Positions 25,612-34,801 are shown, counted from the stretch's first letter. The stretch is DNA of 64,000 nucleotides from Burkholderiales bacterium (GCA_025350145.1 JANXYH010000017.1:1-64000); one strand, 5' to 3'. Numbers and translations: made by a program. Notes: generated by a model not told the origin, from the letters alone.

Positions 25612-26055
25612 TTAGCTTTTCAGCGCTGCAATGTCCAGCACCTTGGGTTGCTGGGCGATGTGTGGGTGCGTGGCACCGGCATACACCTTCAGCTTCTTGA
25701 TCATCGCGTAGCCCAGCGGACCCTTGGGCAACATGCCCTTGACCGCCTTTTCAAGGGCCCGGCCGGGGTGCTTGGCCTGCATGTCCTTGAACTTGGTGGC
25801 GTAGATGCCGCCAGGGAAGCCGGAGTGGCGGTAGTACACCTTGTCCTCGGCCTTGGCACCGGTGACCCGGAGCTTTTCGGCGTTGACGACGATGATGAAA
25901 TCACCGGTATCGACGTGAGGCGTGTAAATGGCCTTGTGCTTGCCGCGCAAACGGAGTGCCACTTCGCTGGCGACACGTCCGAGCACCTTGTCGGTGGCAT
26001 CAAGCACAAGCCACTCGTGCTTCACTTCGGCCGGTTTGGCGCTGAAGGTCTTCAT
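25612..26055 (-). CDS. rplM: 50S ribosomal protein L13
   Basis: A 147-residue protein. ATG 26053-26055 begins [20 protein letters not shown], the normal N-terminus. Conserved blocks are [35 protein letters not shown] and [14 protein letters not shown] longer frame upstream is not needed. It is the first gene of the rplM-rpsI operon and is preceded by a good promoter about 240 bases upstream. Confidence 0.97.
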   Translation of the reverse strand: MKTFSAKPAEVKHEWLVLDATDKVLGRVASEVALRLRGKHKAIYTPHVDTGDFIIVVNAEKLRVTGAKAEDKVYYRHSGFPGGIYATKFKDMQAKHPGRALEKAVKGMLPKGPLGYAMIKKLKVYAGATHPHIAQQPKVLDIAALKS

Positions 26056-26496
26056 GAGGGTCTCGTCAAATGGGCGGGCGCCGGGAGCAGGCATTGCAAG
26101 CCCGAACCCTGTCACCCACCGAACAATTGGCCTGTTTGGCGCATGCCGGCGCCTGGACCCCTGGGCAAAGTAGCCTGGAGCCAGTCGCCCTTGCCGGCCC
26201 CTGCCCGCCCGTCGGCGCCGATCGTCATGGTCGGCCTCTCGGGGTCAGATCGGATTCGTCAAGTGCACCGTCCCGCCAAAATTGGGACAGCCTTTGAGTA
26301 TAGCTGGGAACGGCCGAGTTGTCTTTGGCGCCCGCTCCGTTCTGCCGCTCCGTTCTGCGCCTGGCAGATCGGCGCCGTCAAGGGCTTGATCTGCGCAGCA
26401 GCAGCCGCATGCCCACTTTCAGGCTGCCGAGTGACACCCCGGCCCAGGCAAGACATCCCCATTAACATCCGGCCGCCGCGACCGCAGCCACCCACC
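26056..26496. other. 441-bp spacer between rplM and the DUF2726 gene
   Basis: Contains the minus-strand rplM promoter (26297-26325) and its approximately 235-base leader, which could carry the autoregulatory L13 site known in other bacteria; no specific fold was confirmed. Frames crossing it on the plus strand are not convincing genes. Confidence 0.5.
26297..26325 (-). promoter_or_regulatory. Sigma-70 promoter for rplM-rpsI
   Basis: On the minus strand AAGACA (26325-26320) is followed after exactly 17 bases by TATACT (26302-26297): four of six and five of six consensus matches. Orientation and distance fit rplM. Confidence 0.65.
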
Positions 26497-27207
26497 ATGC
26501 CCGTCACTGCCATCGTTTGGATCACCGCCCTGCTGCTTGCCGCGCTGGCGGTGCCCATGGCGCTGTACTTTGTGCTGCGCGTGCCGGCCCGGCATCGGGT
26601 AGACGACCTGCCGGCGCAGTGGCCACTGCTGCCCCGGCCGGTGTTCAGCCCGGCCGAGCGGCGCCTCTACCACCTGCTGCGCCAGGCGCTGCCGGAGCAC
26701 ATCGTGCTGGCCAAGCTGCCGCTGGTGCGGCTGTGCCAGCCCGACCTTGCCGAGCCCGAGCAACTGCGCTACTGGTTCAGGTTGCTGGGCGCGGTACACC
26801 TTCAATTTGCGATCTGCGATCCTCTGGGCCGGGTGCTGGCAGCGGTCGATTTGAACCCGCCGCAGGGCACGCCGAACGCCCGCGTCCGACGGATCAAGTC
26901 CGCCGTGTTGCAGGCCTGTCAGGTGCGCTACATGTGCTGCGCCGCCGAATCCCTGCCCAGCCCCGGGCAAATTCGCGCCCTGCTGCCGCAGCATGCCGCA
27001 GCCACGGGCGATGTCGACGGGTCGGGCAACCCAGCCCGCAGTGCCTTGACCGAGTCGGCCGGCGCATCACCCGAGCGCCGCCGTTTTGGCGCCGCCAGCC
27101 AGTTCGATGATTCATTTTTCGTCGCCAGCAGCGACAGTGTTCTGGCTGAACTGGATGCGGCCAGCGCAGCTTCGGCCTTTGACACCCCCGGCCGAAGCAC
27201 CCGCTGA
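26497..27207 (+). CDS. DUF2726-like membrane-anchored protein
   Basis: A 236-residue protein. Residues 6-28 form one membrane segment (VWITALLLAALAVPMALYF). Next comes a domain with the DUF2726 pattern: FSPAERRLYHLLRQALPEHIVLAKLPLVRL and LQFAICDPLGRVLAAVDL, a nuclease-like fold in which the AERxFY and FVLCD motifs recur. The expected IELDD motif is weaker here (VDLNP), so catalytic ability is doubtful. The last 70 residues are low-complexity Ala/Ser. It is followed closely by the SrkA-like kinase gene. Confidence 0.7.
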   Translation: MPVTAIVWITALLLAALAVPMALYFVLRVPARHRVDDLPAQWPLLPRPVFSPAERRLYHLLRQALPEHIVLAKLPLVRLCQPDLAEPEQLRYWFRLLGAVHLQFAICDPLGRVLAAVDLNPPQGTPNARVRRIKSAVLQACQVRYMCCAAESLPSPGQIRALLPQHAAATGDVDGSGNPARSALTESAGASPERRRFGAASQFDDSFFVASSDSVLAELDAASAASAFDTPGRSTR

Positions 27208-27229
27208 TGGCCAGCCGGATCGAGCCGCC

Positions 27230-28276
27230 TTGACCTTGCCCCTGGCCACGCGCTCGGCAACCGACGTCGACCACCCGTTCGACCACTTGACGCCACCTGC
27301 GGTACTGGATGCGCTGGACGCCGTCGGCCTGCGCGGCGACGGCCGGATGATCCAGCTCAACAGCTACGAGAACCGCGTCTTCCAGGTCTACCTCGAGGAC
27401 GGCAGCGTCGTCGTCGCCAAGTTCTACCGCCCAGGCCGCTGGAGCGACGCGCAGATCGACGAAGAGCACCGGTTTGCGCTCGAACTGGGCGAGGCCGAAG
27501 TGCCCGTGGTGGCACCGCTGCGGCTGGCCGATGGGCGCTGCCTGGCCCATACCGAGATCGCCGGCAGGCGCTTTGCCCTGGCCGCCAGCGCCTGCCGCTC
27601 AGGCCACGGCCCCGAGCTGGACGATCCCGCCACCCTGCGCTGGCTGGGCCGCTTTGTCGCCCGGCTGCATGCGGTGGGCGCACAGCGGCCGTTTGCCAGC
27701 CGCCGCGCCATCAACCCGCAGACCTTCGGCCACGAGGCGCTGGACCGCCTGCTGGCGGCCGAGTCGATTCCGCCAGCGCAGTTGCCCGGCTGGGAAAGCG
27801 CCTGCCGACAGGCCCTGGCGCAGGTCGACGCCGCATTCGCCGCCACGCCGGCCGCCCAGCTTCGCCTGCACGGTGACTGCCACCCCGGCAACATCCTCTG
27901 GCGCAGTCCCGATGCCGGCGGCCATGGACCGCACATCGTCGACCTGGACGACGCGGTCAACGGCCCGGCGGTGCAAGACCTGTGGATGCTGCTCTCAGGC
28001 AGCCCGCAGGCGATGGCCGGGCAAATCGCCCAGGTCCTGGCCGGCTACAGGCAAATCCGCGATTTCGACCCGCGCGAATTGGCCTTGATCGAGCCGCTGC
28101 GGACCTTGCGCATGGTCCACCACAGCGCCTGGCTGGCCGCGCGCTGGAGCGATCCGGCCTTTCCGATCGCCTTCCCCTGGTTCGCCCACGCCAGCTACTG
28201 GGCGCAGCAGACCGTCCAATTGCGCGAGCAGATCGAGGCCATGGCGGCGCCCGCACTGGCGCCCGAAGAGTCCTGA
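27230..28276 (+). CDS. Stress-response Ser/Thr kinase, SrkA/YihE-like
   Basis: About 348 residues of the RdoA/YihE (choline-kinase-fold) family, which in E. coli counteracts stress-induced death. The catalytic loop is RLHGDCHPGNILW and the metal-binding DFG-like motif is VDLDDA. The N-terminal lobe shows NSYENRVFQV and VVVAKFYRPGRW with the ATP-binding lysine. TTG 27230 is chosen because the domain starts soon after. The length suits the family (about 330 residues). Transcription is probably shared with the DUF2726 gene 22 bases upstream. Confidence 0.85.
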   Translation: MTLPLATRSATDVDHPFDHLTPPAVLDALDAVGLRGDGRMIQLNSYENRVFQVYLEDGSVVVAKFYRPGRWSDAQIDEEHRFALELGEAEVPVVAPLRLADGRCLAHTEIAGRRFALAASACRSGHGPELDDPATLRWLGRFVARLHAVGAQRPFASRRAINPQTFGHEALDRLLAAESIPPAQLPGWESACRQALAQVDAAFAATPAAQLRLHGDCHPGNILWRSPDAGGHGPHIVDLDDAVNGPAVQDLWMLLSGSPQAMAGQIAQVLAGYRQIRDFDPRELALIEPLRTLRMVHHSAWLAARWSDPAFPIAFPWFAHASYWAQQTVQLREQIEAMAAPALAPEES

Positions 28277-28288
28277 GACCGCCGACCT

Positions 28289-29251
28289 TCAGGTCAGCAG
28301 CGCCTCGCTGGGCTTGCCGCGCCAGTAGTCGAGCATGTCGGCAATCGTTTGCGTCAGCGGGATCTGCGGCTGCCAGCCGGTGGCCGCCTTGAGCTTGGCG
28401 CTGCTGCCCCAGATCACCGGCTCGTCGGTCGGCCGAAAGAGCTTGGGGTCGGCCACCGCCGTGATGTCGCGCCGGCTCGAAAGCGCCAGCACCTGGTCAA
28501 GCAGTTCGCGCATCGGATAGGCGATCTCGCCACCCAGGTTGTAGGCCTGGCCAGGCGCGCCATGGTCGAGCAGCAGGATCATTCCGCGGTTCAGGTCGCG
28601 GACATCGACAATCGTCCGGCGCGTATTCAGGTTGCCCACCCGGATGCCGTTTTCAGCCGGATGGCGCTCCAGCCAGACGGTGCGCCGCGCAAAGTCCGAC
28701 ATCGCATCGCCGGATTTGCGCGGGCCGGTGCAATTGAATATCCGCACCGGAATCGCTTCGATCCCAAATCCAGTCCAGTATTGGCAGGCGAGTTGCTCGG
28801 TCGCGACCTTGGACACGCCGTAAGGGTGGAGCGGCTGCAGCGGGAAATCTTCGCTGATCGGGACTTTGTCCGGCGCCACCAAGCCGTATGCTGCAGACGA
28901 CCCCGCAACAATCACCCGCGGCTTCTTCGCCAATCGCTTGACTGCCTCGAAAATATTGACCGTGCCAATCACGTTCGTGCGCATCGTCTCGACCGGTCGC
29001 GCCCAGGAGACGGTTGGGTAGCTTTGCGCCGCCAGATGGTAGACCGCCTCCGGCTGAAAGGCGTGGATCGAATCCCAAACCGCGCACCAGTCGGTGATGT
29101 CGACCTCCTGCAACTGCAAAGCCGCCAAATCACGGATATCGACAGTTGGCTTGTAATAAGTCGCGACGACTTCATGGCCCTGCGCCAGCAACATTTCACA
29201 AAGGTGCGAGGCCATCATTCCGCCACAGCCAGAAACCCAGATCCGCATCAT
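28289..29251 (-). CDS. NAD(P)-dependent sugar epimerase/reductase, Rmd-like
   Basis: A 320-residue extended SDR. The nucleotide-binding motif is GCGGMMASHL near residue 8 and the catalytic YGVSK lies near 143, with an SSAAYG serine before it. The C-terminal RTIVDVRDLNRG and ADPKLFRPTDEPVIWGSSAKLKAATGW follow the pattern of GDP-4-keto-6-deoxymannose reductases and 4,6-dehydratases. In an operon that makes GDP-manno-heptose it could act on GDP-heptose (a 6-deoxyheptose route is known in Campylobacter and in Burkholderia capsule synthesis). That substrate is inferred from neighbours. It is the last gene of the seven-gene set. Confidence 0.75.
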   Translation of the reverse strand: MMRIWVSGCGGMMASHLCEMLLAQGHEVVATYYKPTVDIRDLAALQLQEVDITDWCAVWDSIHAFQPEAVYHLAAQSYPTVSWARPVETMRTNVIGTVNIFEAVKRLAKKPRVIVAGSSAAYGLVAPDKVPISEDFPLQPLHPYGVSKVATEQLACQYWTGFGIEAIPVRIFNCTGPRKSGDAMSDFARRTVWLERHPAENGIRVGNLNTRRTIVDVRDLNRGMILLLDHGAPGQAYNLGGEIAYPMRELLDQVLALSSRRDITAVADPKLFRPTDEPVIWGSSAKLKAATGWQPQIPLTQTIADMLDYWRGKPSEALLT

Positions 29252-29293
29252 TGTCCCCCGCGCCAGCCGGCGCCATTGACCGCTTCAAACCCG

Positions 29294-30487
29294 CTAGTTC
29301 GGGGCTGCTTGCATCACCCGCTCGATCACCCCATCGAGCAAATCCATCTGTGCCTGCCAGGTATAGTTTGCCTCGGCCTGGGCGCGTGCCCGTTGCGCCA
29401 TTTGGTCGCGAAACGGAGCGTCAGTGAGCAATTTGATGATCATGCTCGCAAACTCATCCGGATCGTCGCTCGCCAATATGCCCTGGCCCTGCGCGATGAC
29501 CGTGCCTGACCAAGCGGCGATCGAGGCAACGCAGGGCAAGCCCATCGCCAGGCCCTCCAGGACCTTGTTCTGCACGCCCCGCGCCATCCGCAGGGGGGCG
29601 ACGAAAACCTCGGCGCAGTCCAGCTCCGGGCGGGTATCTTCAACCCAGCCGGTGACACGCACGCCGTCGATCCTGGCGAGTTGTTTGACGGCCTCGGTCG
29701 GGCGGCTGCCGCAAATCACGAAACTGGCCTGCGCGACCGCCGCGCGAACCCGCGGAAAGATCTCGTCGCAAAACCACTGGACGGCATCGATGTTGGGCAG
29801 ATAGTCCATCACCCCGGTGAATACCAATCGACCCGGAACCTTCTCGCCGGCCTGGCTCTTGAAGTAGTCCAGATCGACCCCGTTGGCGACCAGGCTGAGC
29901 GGCGCACCGGGAATCAAAGCGGCGAAATCGCGCTGCTCTACCGCGGTACACACCAGCGAGTGATCGAAACTGTGGGCGATCATTCTCTCGTAATCCAGCA
30001 GGCGGCGCTGCTCCAGCGCGTAAAGCCATTTCAGGGGTGGCGCATGGCGCTTTGCGTATTGCGCCCATTTGAGCGAATCGAGATCCGCAAACTGCATGAT
30101 GCGACGGCATTCAGGAAAAGGCTCGGCATATTGCGCGACGTTGCCGCTGTAGACAATCATCAAGTCCGCCGGAGCCCGCGCCTGGGATTGTCGGATCGCC
30201 CGGTGGAGCGCCCGCTGGCTGAACGCGGCAACCGACAGCGGTTGGCCGCTGAGCAGCGCCAGGGCCGCCCGCCATTTGGCGCCGAAGGGCGAGACCGCGA
30301 CCGCATGGATACTGGCCGCGAAAGCTTCGACCTTGGCCACATTGGCCAGATCCGCGACACCGTCGGCCATGCAGAAAACATGCACCTCGTGCTGCCGCGC
30401 CAGGTGCTTGATTTCGTTGTAGGTGGTGATCTTGTCGCCGCGGTCGGGCGGAAACGGCACCCGCTGGCAGATGTAGTAAATGCGCAT
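29294..30487 (-). CDS. Glycosyltransferase of the exosortase-A-associated type (TIGR03087-like)
   Basis: A 397-residue GT-B glycosyltransferase. The N-terminus RIYYICQRVPFPPDRGDKITTYNEIKHLA is diagnostic of the family attached to XrtA/PEP-CTERM exopolysaccharide clusters. The donor domain has VFTGVMDYLPNIDAVQWFC, VRVTGWVEDTRP and GVQNKVLEGLAMGLPCVAS with the ExxA-type nucleotide-sugar contact. It is cytosolic or membrane-peripheral and would add a sugar to a lipid-linked repeat. It lies 44 bases after gmhB, in the same operon. Confidence 0.8.
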   Translation of the reverse strand: MRIYYICQRVPFPPDRGDKITTYNEIKHLARQHEVHVFCMADGVADLANVAKVEAFAASIHAVAVSPFGAKWRAALALLSGQPLSVAAFSQRALHRAIRQSQARAPADLMIVYSGNVAQYAEPFPECRRIMQFADLDSLKWAQYAKRHAPPLKWLYALEQRRLLDYERMIAHSFDHSLVCTAVEQRDFAALIPGAPLSLVANGVDLDYFKSQAGEKVPGRLVFTGVMDYLPNIDAVQWFCDEIFPRVRAAVAQASFVICGSRPTEAVKQLARIDGVRVTGWVEDTRPELDCAEVFVAPLRMARGVQNKVLEGLAMGLPCVASIAAWSGTVIAQGQGILASDDPDEFASMIIKLLTDAPFRDQMAQRARAQAEANYTWQAQMDLLDGVIERVMQAAPN

Positions 30488-30531
30488 CGTTGTGGCAGTT
30501 TCTCAGGGCTTGCAGGTGCGGCCGGCCAGCC

Positions 30532-31110
30532 TCAACCGAGGTAGGGCAGGACTTCGGCCAGCGTGCCGACGCGGGCTGTGGGCTGAATCGCCGCCGGGGC
30601 AGTCGGCGCCGCCGGGGTGCCTGCCTGGCCAAAGAGAATGGTGTGGCGCAAGCCGGCGCGTTGCCCGGCCTCGATGTCGCTGGGCGAATCACCGACCAGC
30701 AGCGACTGCGCCAGGATCAGGTTGAGGTCCGCCGCCGCCTGCAAGAGCATGCCGGGATTGGGTTTGCGCCAGGGCGACTCGCAGCGGTAGGGCCCGATGC
30801 CATGCTGGGGGTGGTACGGACAGTGGTAGACGCGGTCGATCTCGGCGCCGCGCCGGGCAAATTCACCGAGCATCCATTCGCTGAGGGCCTGGAAATCGGC
30901 CTCGCTGTAGTAGCCCCGGCCTATGCCCGCTTGGTTGGTCACCACCACCACCGCGTAGGCCCTGGCCCGCGCCTGGCGCACCAGGTCGAAGATGCCCGGG
31001 CAGAACTCCATCTGCTCGGCGCGGTGGACATAGCCGTGGTCGACATTGATCACGCCGTCGCGGTCCAGGAACAGCGCCCGGCGTGGCGCCTGCGGTGGCG
31101 GATGCGTCAT
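30532..31110 (-). CDS. gmhB: D-glycero-D-manno-heptose 1,7-bisphosphate phosphatase
   Basis: A 192-residue HAD-IIIA phosphatase. The nucleophile loop is LFLDRDGVIN with Asp16 and the acid/base Asp18. VVTNQAGIGRGYYS and the lysine in WRKPNPGM complete the active site, and LLVGDSPSDIEAG is motif IV. The zinc-loop CPYHPQHGIGPYRCESPW keeps only one Cys before the RKP, unlike E. coli GmhB. It removes the C7 phosphate so HddC can add GDP. The start codon overlaps the hddC stop (ATGA). Confidence 0.88.
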   Translation of the reverse strand: MTHPPPQAPRRALFLDRDGVINVDHGYVHRAEQMEFCPGIFDLVRQARARAYAVVVVTNQAGIGRGYYSEADFQALSEWMLGEFARRGAEIDRVYHCPYHPQHGIGPYRCESPWRKPNPGMLLQAAADLNLILAQSLLVGDSPSDIEAGQRAGLRHTILFGQAGTPAAPTAPAAIQPTARVGTLAEVLPYLG

Positions 31111-31808
31111 TGGTCTGCGGCCCAGCGCGGCAGCTCGGTCTGGGCCCGGTCATAGTCCTCGGGCAGGCCGATGTCGATGAAGTGGCCTTGGCTGACGTAG
31201 CCACGCAGTCCCAGGCGCGCGGCATGCGGGTGGAAGAAGTCGTTTTCGATCGAGAACGCCTGCGGCAGTGGGTAGCCGGCAAAGCTCGACAGACGCAGGC
31301 GGTAGATGCCGGCGTTGATCAGCCCCGGGCCCTGTCCGGCCTTCTCGCCAAAAGCCACCACCCGCTCGCCTTGCAGGCGCACGCTGCCATAGCGTGACAC
31401 GTCGGGCAGGGCCCGCAACACCATCGCGTCGCGCTCGGGTTGGGTCAGGCACCAGGCATTGAAATCGGCCAGGTCCACTTCCAGCCAACTGTCGCCGTTG
31501 AGCGCCAGCGCCGGCTCGGGCGGCAGCGCCCGCAACGCCTGGACGATCGCACCGCCCGTGCCCAGCGGTTCATGCTCGTGTGAATAGGCGATGCCCATGC
31601 CGCAGTAGCGGTCACCGAAGTGGCTGGTGATGCGCTCGGCCAGGTGGCCAGTGGCCAGCACCACGCGCCGGCAGCCGGCGCCGGCCAGGCGGTCGAGCAG
31701 GTACTCCAAGAACGGCCGGCCGGCGACCGGTGCCATGGGCTTGGGCAGGTCGGCCACGCGTGCGCGCAGCCGCGTGCCGAAGCCTCCGGCCAGGACGATG
31801 GCCTGCAT
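31107..31808 (-). CDS. hddC: D-glycero-alpha-D-manno-heptose 1-phosphate guanylyltransferase
   Basis: A 233-residue sugar nucleotidyltransferase. The signature LAGGFGTRLRARVADLPKPMAPVAGRPFLEYLL begins at residue 6, LNGDSWLEVDL carries the metal Asp, and FSIENDFF plus GHFIDIGLPEDYDRA close the domain. By context it joins heptose-1-phosphate to GMP to give GDP-heptose; mannose-1-phosphate guanylyltransferase activity is the alternative. ATG 31806-31808 is the first Met before the motif. The gene lies 10 bases after gmhA. Confidence 0.85.
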   Translation of the reverse strand: MQAIVLAGGFGTRLRARVADLPKPMAPVAGRPFLEYLLDRLAGAGCRRVVLATGHLAERITSHFGDRYCGMGIAYSHEHEPLGTGGAIVQALRALPPEPALALNGDSWLEVDLADFNAWCLTQPERDAMVLRALPDVSRYGSVRLQGERVVAFGEKAGQGPGLINAGIYRLRLSSFAGYPLPQAFSIENDFFHPHAARLGLRGYVSQGHFIDIGLPEDYDRAQTELPRWAADQ

Positions 31809-31818
31809 CGCCGCCCGT

Positions 31819-32448
31819 TCAGGCGCCGGCCGGGCCGGGCCGCGGGTACATGATCGCCTCGACCAGGCCGCAGAGGGCGTGGCCGACGACGATGTGGCCT
31901 TCCTGGATCTTGGGCGTGCTGCGCGAGGGGATGCGGATGCACAGGTCGACACAGCCCTCGATCTGCTCGCGCTGGTTGCCGGTCATGCCGACCGTGACCA
32001 GGCCCATCGCGCGCCCGGCTTGCAGGGCCCGCAGCACGTTCGGGCTGCGCCCCGAGGTGGAGATGCCGACCAGCACGTCGCCGCGCCGCCCCAGGCCCTG
32101 GACTTGCCGCTCGAACACCTTCTCGTAGCCGTAGTCATTGCCGATCGCCGTCATCACCGAGCTGTCGGTGGTCAGCGCCACCGAGGCCAGCGGATGCCGG
32201 TCGTAGTGGAAGCGGCTGACAAATTCGCCGGCCAGGTGCTGGGCGTCGGCGGCGCTGCCGCCGTTGCCGCAGAACAGCACCTTGCCGCCGGCGCGCAGGG
32301 CGTCGACACAGGCCAGCGCCACGGCGGCGACGCTGGCCTGCAACTCGGCGTCGGCAGACATCGCGGCCAGCACCTCGCGGGCGCTGTCGATGTCGGCCTT
32401 GACCTGCGCTGCGGCGGCGGCAGCGGTGGCTTGGGTATCGTGGTGCAT
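31819..32448 (-). CDS. gmhA: Sedoheptulose 7-phosphate isomerase
   Basis: A 209-residue SIS-domain isomerase making D-glycero-D-manno-heptose 7-phosphate. Conserved blocks are GGKVLFCGNGGSAADAQHLAGEFVSRF, ALTTDSSVMTAIGNDYGYEKVFERQ, and GISTSGRSPNVL. The start at 32448 shares its A with the hddA stop (TGATG) and has GGAGA upstream. ATG 32460 is a possible alternative. It is the entry step of the operon's pathway. Confidence 0.92.
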   Translation of the reverse strand: MHHDTQATAAAAAAQVKADIDSAREVLAAMSADAELQASVAAVALACVDALRAGGKVLFCGNGGSAADAQHLAGEFVSRFHYDRHPLASVALTTDSSVMTAIGNDYGYEKVFERQVQGLGRRGDVLVGISTSGRSPNVLRALQAGRAMGLVTVGMTGNQREQIEGCVDLCIRIPSRSTPKIQEGHIVVGHALCGLVEAIMYPRPGPAGA

Positions 32449-33479
32449 CAAAGTCTCCATCCTTCGGTTCCGTTCTTGCTGAAATGGCAGCCGCTGGCCA
32501 GGCCGCCCAGGCCTTGCAGGGCACGCAGCACCTCCATGCGCCGGGGCGGGTCGACCAGAAAGAACATGAAGCCGCCGCCGCCCGCACCCGAGACCTTGCC
32601 CGCCCGCGCGCCGGCGGCACAGGCCACCTCGTAGGTCGCGTCGATCTGCGGATTGGTGACCTGCTGAGCGAGTTGCTTCTTGAACTGCCAACCGGCACGC
32701 ATCGACTCGGCCAGGGTCTCGAAATCGCCCTTGAGGATCGACTCCTTCATGCTCAGGGCCTCGCGCTTGAGGGCGAAGCTGGCGTCCAGGCTGGTCTGCA
32801 ACTTGGCCTGCATGTTGCGCTGCTGCTCGACGATGATGTTGGCCGATTCGCGCGACACGCCGGTGAAATACAGCACCAGCGACGACTCCAGCTCGGTCAG
32901 GATCCAGTTCTTGACCCGCAGCGGATTGACCACCACCCGCTCATCGGCATAGAACTCCATGAAATTGAAGCCGCCGAATGTGGCCGAGTACTGGTCCTGG
33001 CGGCCACCGGCCAGGCCCACATCGACCCGCTCGATGTCGTAGGCCAGGCGGGCGATCTCGTACTCGCCCAGCGGCAGATTCAGGTACTCCACAAAGGCCT
33101 TGAGCATCGCCACCACCAAGGTCGACGACGAGCCCAGGCCGGAACCGGCCGGCGCCTCGGAAAACGTGGTCAGCCGGATCGACATCGGCTGGCCGCCGCG
33201 AAAGTCGCGCACGATCCGGTTGTAGACGCCCTTGTGCAGCTTCAGCGGGTCGTCCAGCGGCAGCCACGGCACGGCCGCACCGGCGTGCGACTGCTGCATG
33301 TCGGTGGCCAGAAACTCCAACTGCTCGCCCGCCAGCGGGTCGATCATGGCGTAGGCATATTTGTCGATTGCGGCGTTCAAGACATAGCCGCCGTGCAGAT
33401 CGCAGAACGGTGACACATCGGTGCCACCGCCGGCCAATCCCAGCCGCAGCGGCGCGCGGGCACGAACACAGTTCTTCAT
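32448..33479 (-). CDS. hddA: D-glycero-alpha-D-manno-heptose 7-phosphate kinase
   Basis: A 343-residue GHMP kinase. RARAPLRLGLAGGGTDVSPF is the N-terminal substrate motif, EAPAGSGLGSSSTLVVAML the ATP loop, and VSGAGGGGFMFFL the third motif. It phosphorylates C1 of heptose 7-phosphate in the alpha configuration, the branch used for GDP- (not ADP-) heptose. ATG 33479 matches the usual N-terminus; ATG 33575, three bases after the upstream stop, would add 32 residues of low-complexity sequence. Confidence 0.88.
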   Translation of the reverse strand: MKNCVRARAPLRLGLAGGGTDVSPFCDLHGGYVLNAAIDKYAYAMIDPLAGEQLEFLATDMQQSHAGAAVPWLPLDDPLKLHKGVYNRIVRDFRGGQPMSIRLTTFSEAPAGSGLGSSSTLVVAMLKAFVEYLNLPLGEYEIARLAYDIERVDVGLAGGRQDQYSATFGGFNFMEFYADERVVVNPLRVKNWILTELESSLVLYFTGVSRESANIIVEQQRNMQAKLQTSLDASFALKREALSMKESILKGDFETLAESMRAGWQFKKQLAQQVTNPQIDATYEVACAAGARAGKVSGAGGGGFMFFLVDPPRRMEVLRALQGLGGLASGCHFSKNGTEGWRL

Positions 33480-33577
33480 TTCAAATCGGTCGCGGTAAGG
33501 GGATTGGAGCGGGCGCGCTGTCGGGGCAAGAGCGACGGGGGACGGGGATGGCGTGCAGGCAGCGCTGGCGTCCATGC

Positions 33578-34801
33578 TCAGCGCAGTTGCTGCGCCATCG
33601 CGCTGGCATACACCGACTCATAGAGGCCGACGCTGCGGCTCCAGGTGCGCTCGCGGGTCACGAACTCGCGACCCTGGCGCTTGATCTGCTCGACCAGGGC
33701 CGGTTTGTCGTAGACCGCGAACACGCCCTCGGCCAGGGCCTGGGCGTCATCGGCGGCGTACAGCAGCCCGGTTGCGCCATGCTCGATCAGCTCGCGATGG
33801 CCGCCCACATCCGAGGCCAGCACCGGAAGGCCCTGGGCCATCGCCTCAAGCGGCTTCAGCGGCGTCACCAGCTCGGTCAGGCGCATCCGCTTGCGCGGCA
33901 GCACCAGCAGGTTGATCAGCGAGTAATAGGTGTCGATCACGTCGTTGGGCACGCGGCCGGTGAACACCACCTTGTCGGCCAGACCCAACTCGGCCGCCAG
34001 TGACTTGAGCGCGGCATCCTCGGGGCCGCCGCCGACCAGCAACAGCTTGGCCTGCGGAATCCGCGCCAGCACCTGCGGCAGCGCGCGGATCGCACAGTCC
34101 AGCCCCTCGTAGCCATAGAACGAGCCGCAGAACCCCAACACCCAGTGGCCCGCCAGGCCCCATTTGGCCTGCAGCCTGGGGTCGGGCGCGGTGATCGGGG
34201 TGAAGCGGTCAACATCGACCGCATTCGGGATCATCGTGACCCGGCTGGGCTCAATGCCGCGGGTGGCGATCATCTCGTTGCGCAGGCCCTGGCAGATGGT
34301 CGTGACATGGTCTGCGCGGCGCAGCGCCAGGGTCTCCAGCCACCGCGTCAGGCGGTAGCGCAGGCCGTTCTCGCGGGTGGTGCCATGGTCAACCGCCGCG
34401 TCCTCCCAGTAGCCGCGCACCTCGTAGACGACCGGGATGCCCAGGCGCCGGCCGACGCGCATCGCCGGGTGGGCGTTGAGCGTCGGCGAATGGGCGTGCA
34501 GCACGTCTGGCTGCTCTTGCAGCGCCAGCGCATGCAAACGCCGTGTCGTGGCCAGCATCTCGGCCAGCGGCCAGCCCGGCGTGAGCATCAGCGGCCCTGA
34601 CGGGGTCGGGGTGCGCCAGAACGTGAAACCGTCGACGTCATGGCGCAGCTCGTCGGACTTGGCGGATGCGCCATGGCGCGGTGACGAAAGCTGCACCGTC
34701 TGCCAGCCCCGCGCCCGCTGCGCCCGCAGGATCGCCATCGAGCGGAAGGTGTAACCGCTGTGCAAGGGCAGCGAGTGGTCGAAGATGTGGAGAATTTTCA
34801 C
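33578..34801 (-). CDS. Glycosyltransferase of the exosortase-A-associated type (TIGR04063-like)
   Basis: A 407-residue GT4-type transferase. GTG 34799-34801 gives the family-typical start VKILHIFDHSLPLHSGYTFRSMAILRAQRARGW. Further motifs are DVLHAHSPTLNAHPAMRVGRRLGIPVVYEVRGYWEDAAVDHGT and the donor site RLTELVTPLKPLEAMAQGLPVLASDVGGHRELI. These match a group associated with XrtA/PEP-CTERM exopolysaccharide loci. It is the first gene of the heptose operon, whose promoter is probably in the 136-bp gap after htpG. Confidence 0.8.
   Translation of the reverse strand: MKILHIFDHSLPLHSGYTFRSMAILRAQRARGWQTVQLSSPRHGASAKSDELRHDVDGFTFWRTPTPSGPLMLTPGWPLAEMLATTRRLHALALQEQPDVLHAHSPTLNAHPAMRVGRRLGIPVVYEVRGYWEDAAVDHGTTRENGLRYRLTRWLETLALRRADHVTTICQGLRNEMIATRGIEPSRVTMIPNAVDVDRFTPITAPDPRLQAKWGLAGHWVLGFCGSFYGYEGLDCAIRALPQVLARIPQAKLLLVGGGPEDAALKSLAAELGLADKVVFTGRVPNDVIDTYYSLINLLVLPRKRMRLTELVTPLKPLEAMAQGLPVLASDVGGHRELIEHGATGLLYAADDAQALAEGVFAVYDKPALVEQIKRQGREFVTRERTWSRSVGLYESVYASAMAQQLR

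Noticed and set aside
25153-26496. An upstream extension of the DUF2726 gene across rpsI and rplM
   Set aside because: It lies antisense to two ribosomal protein genes; the ATG at 26497 begins a membrane segment typical of an N-terminus.
27207-27233. An ATGA overlap start after the DUF2726 gene
   Set aside because: It gives only eight codons before a stop; the kinase is in a different frame from TTG 27230.
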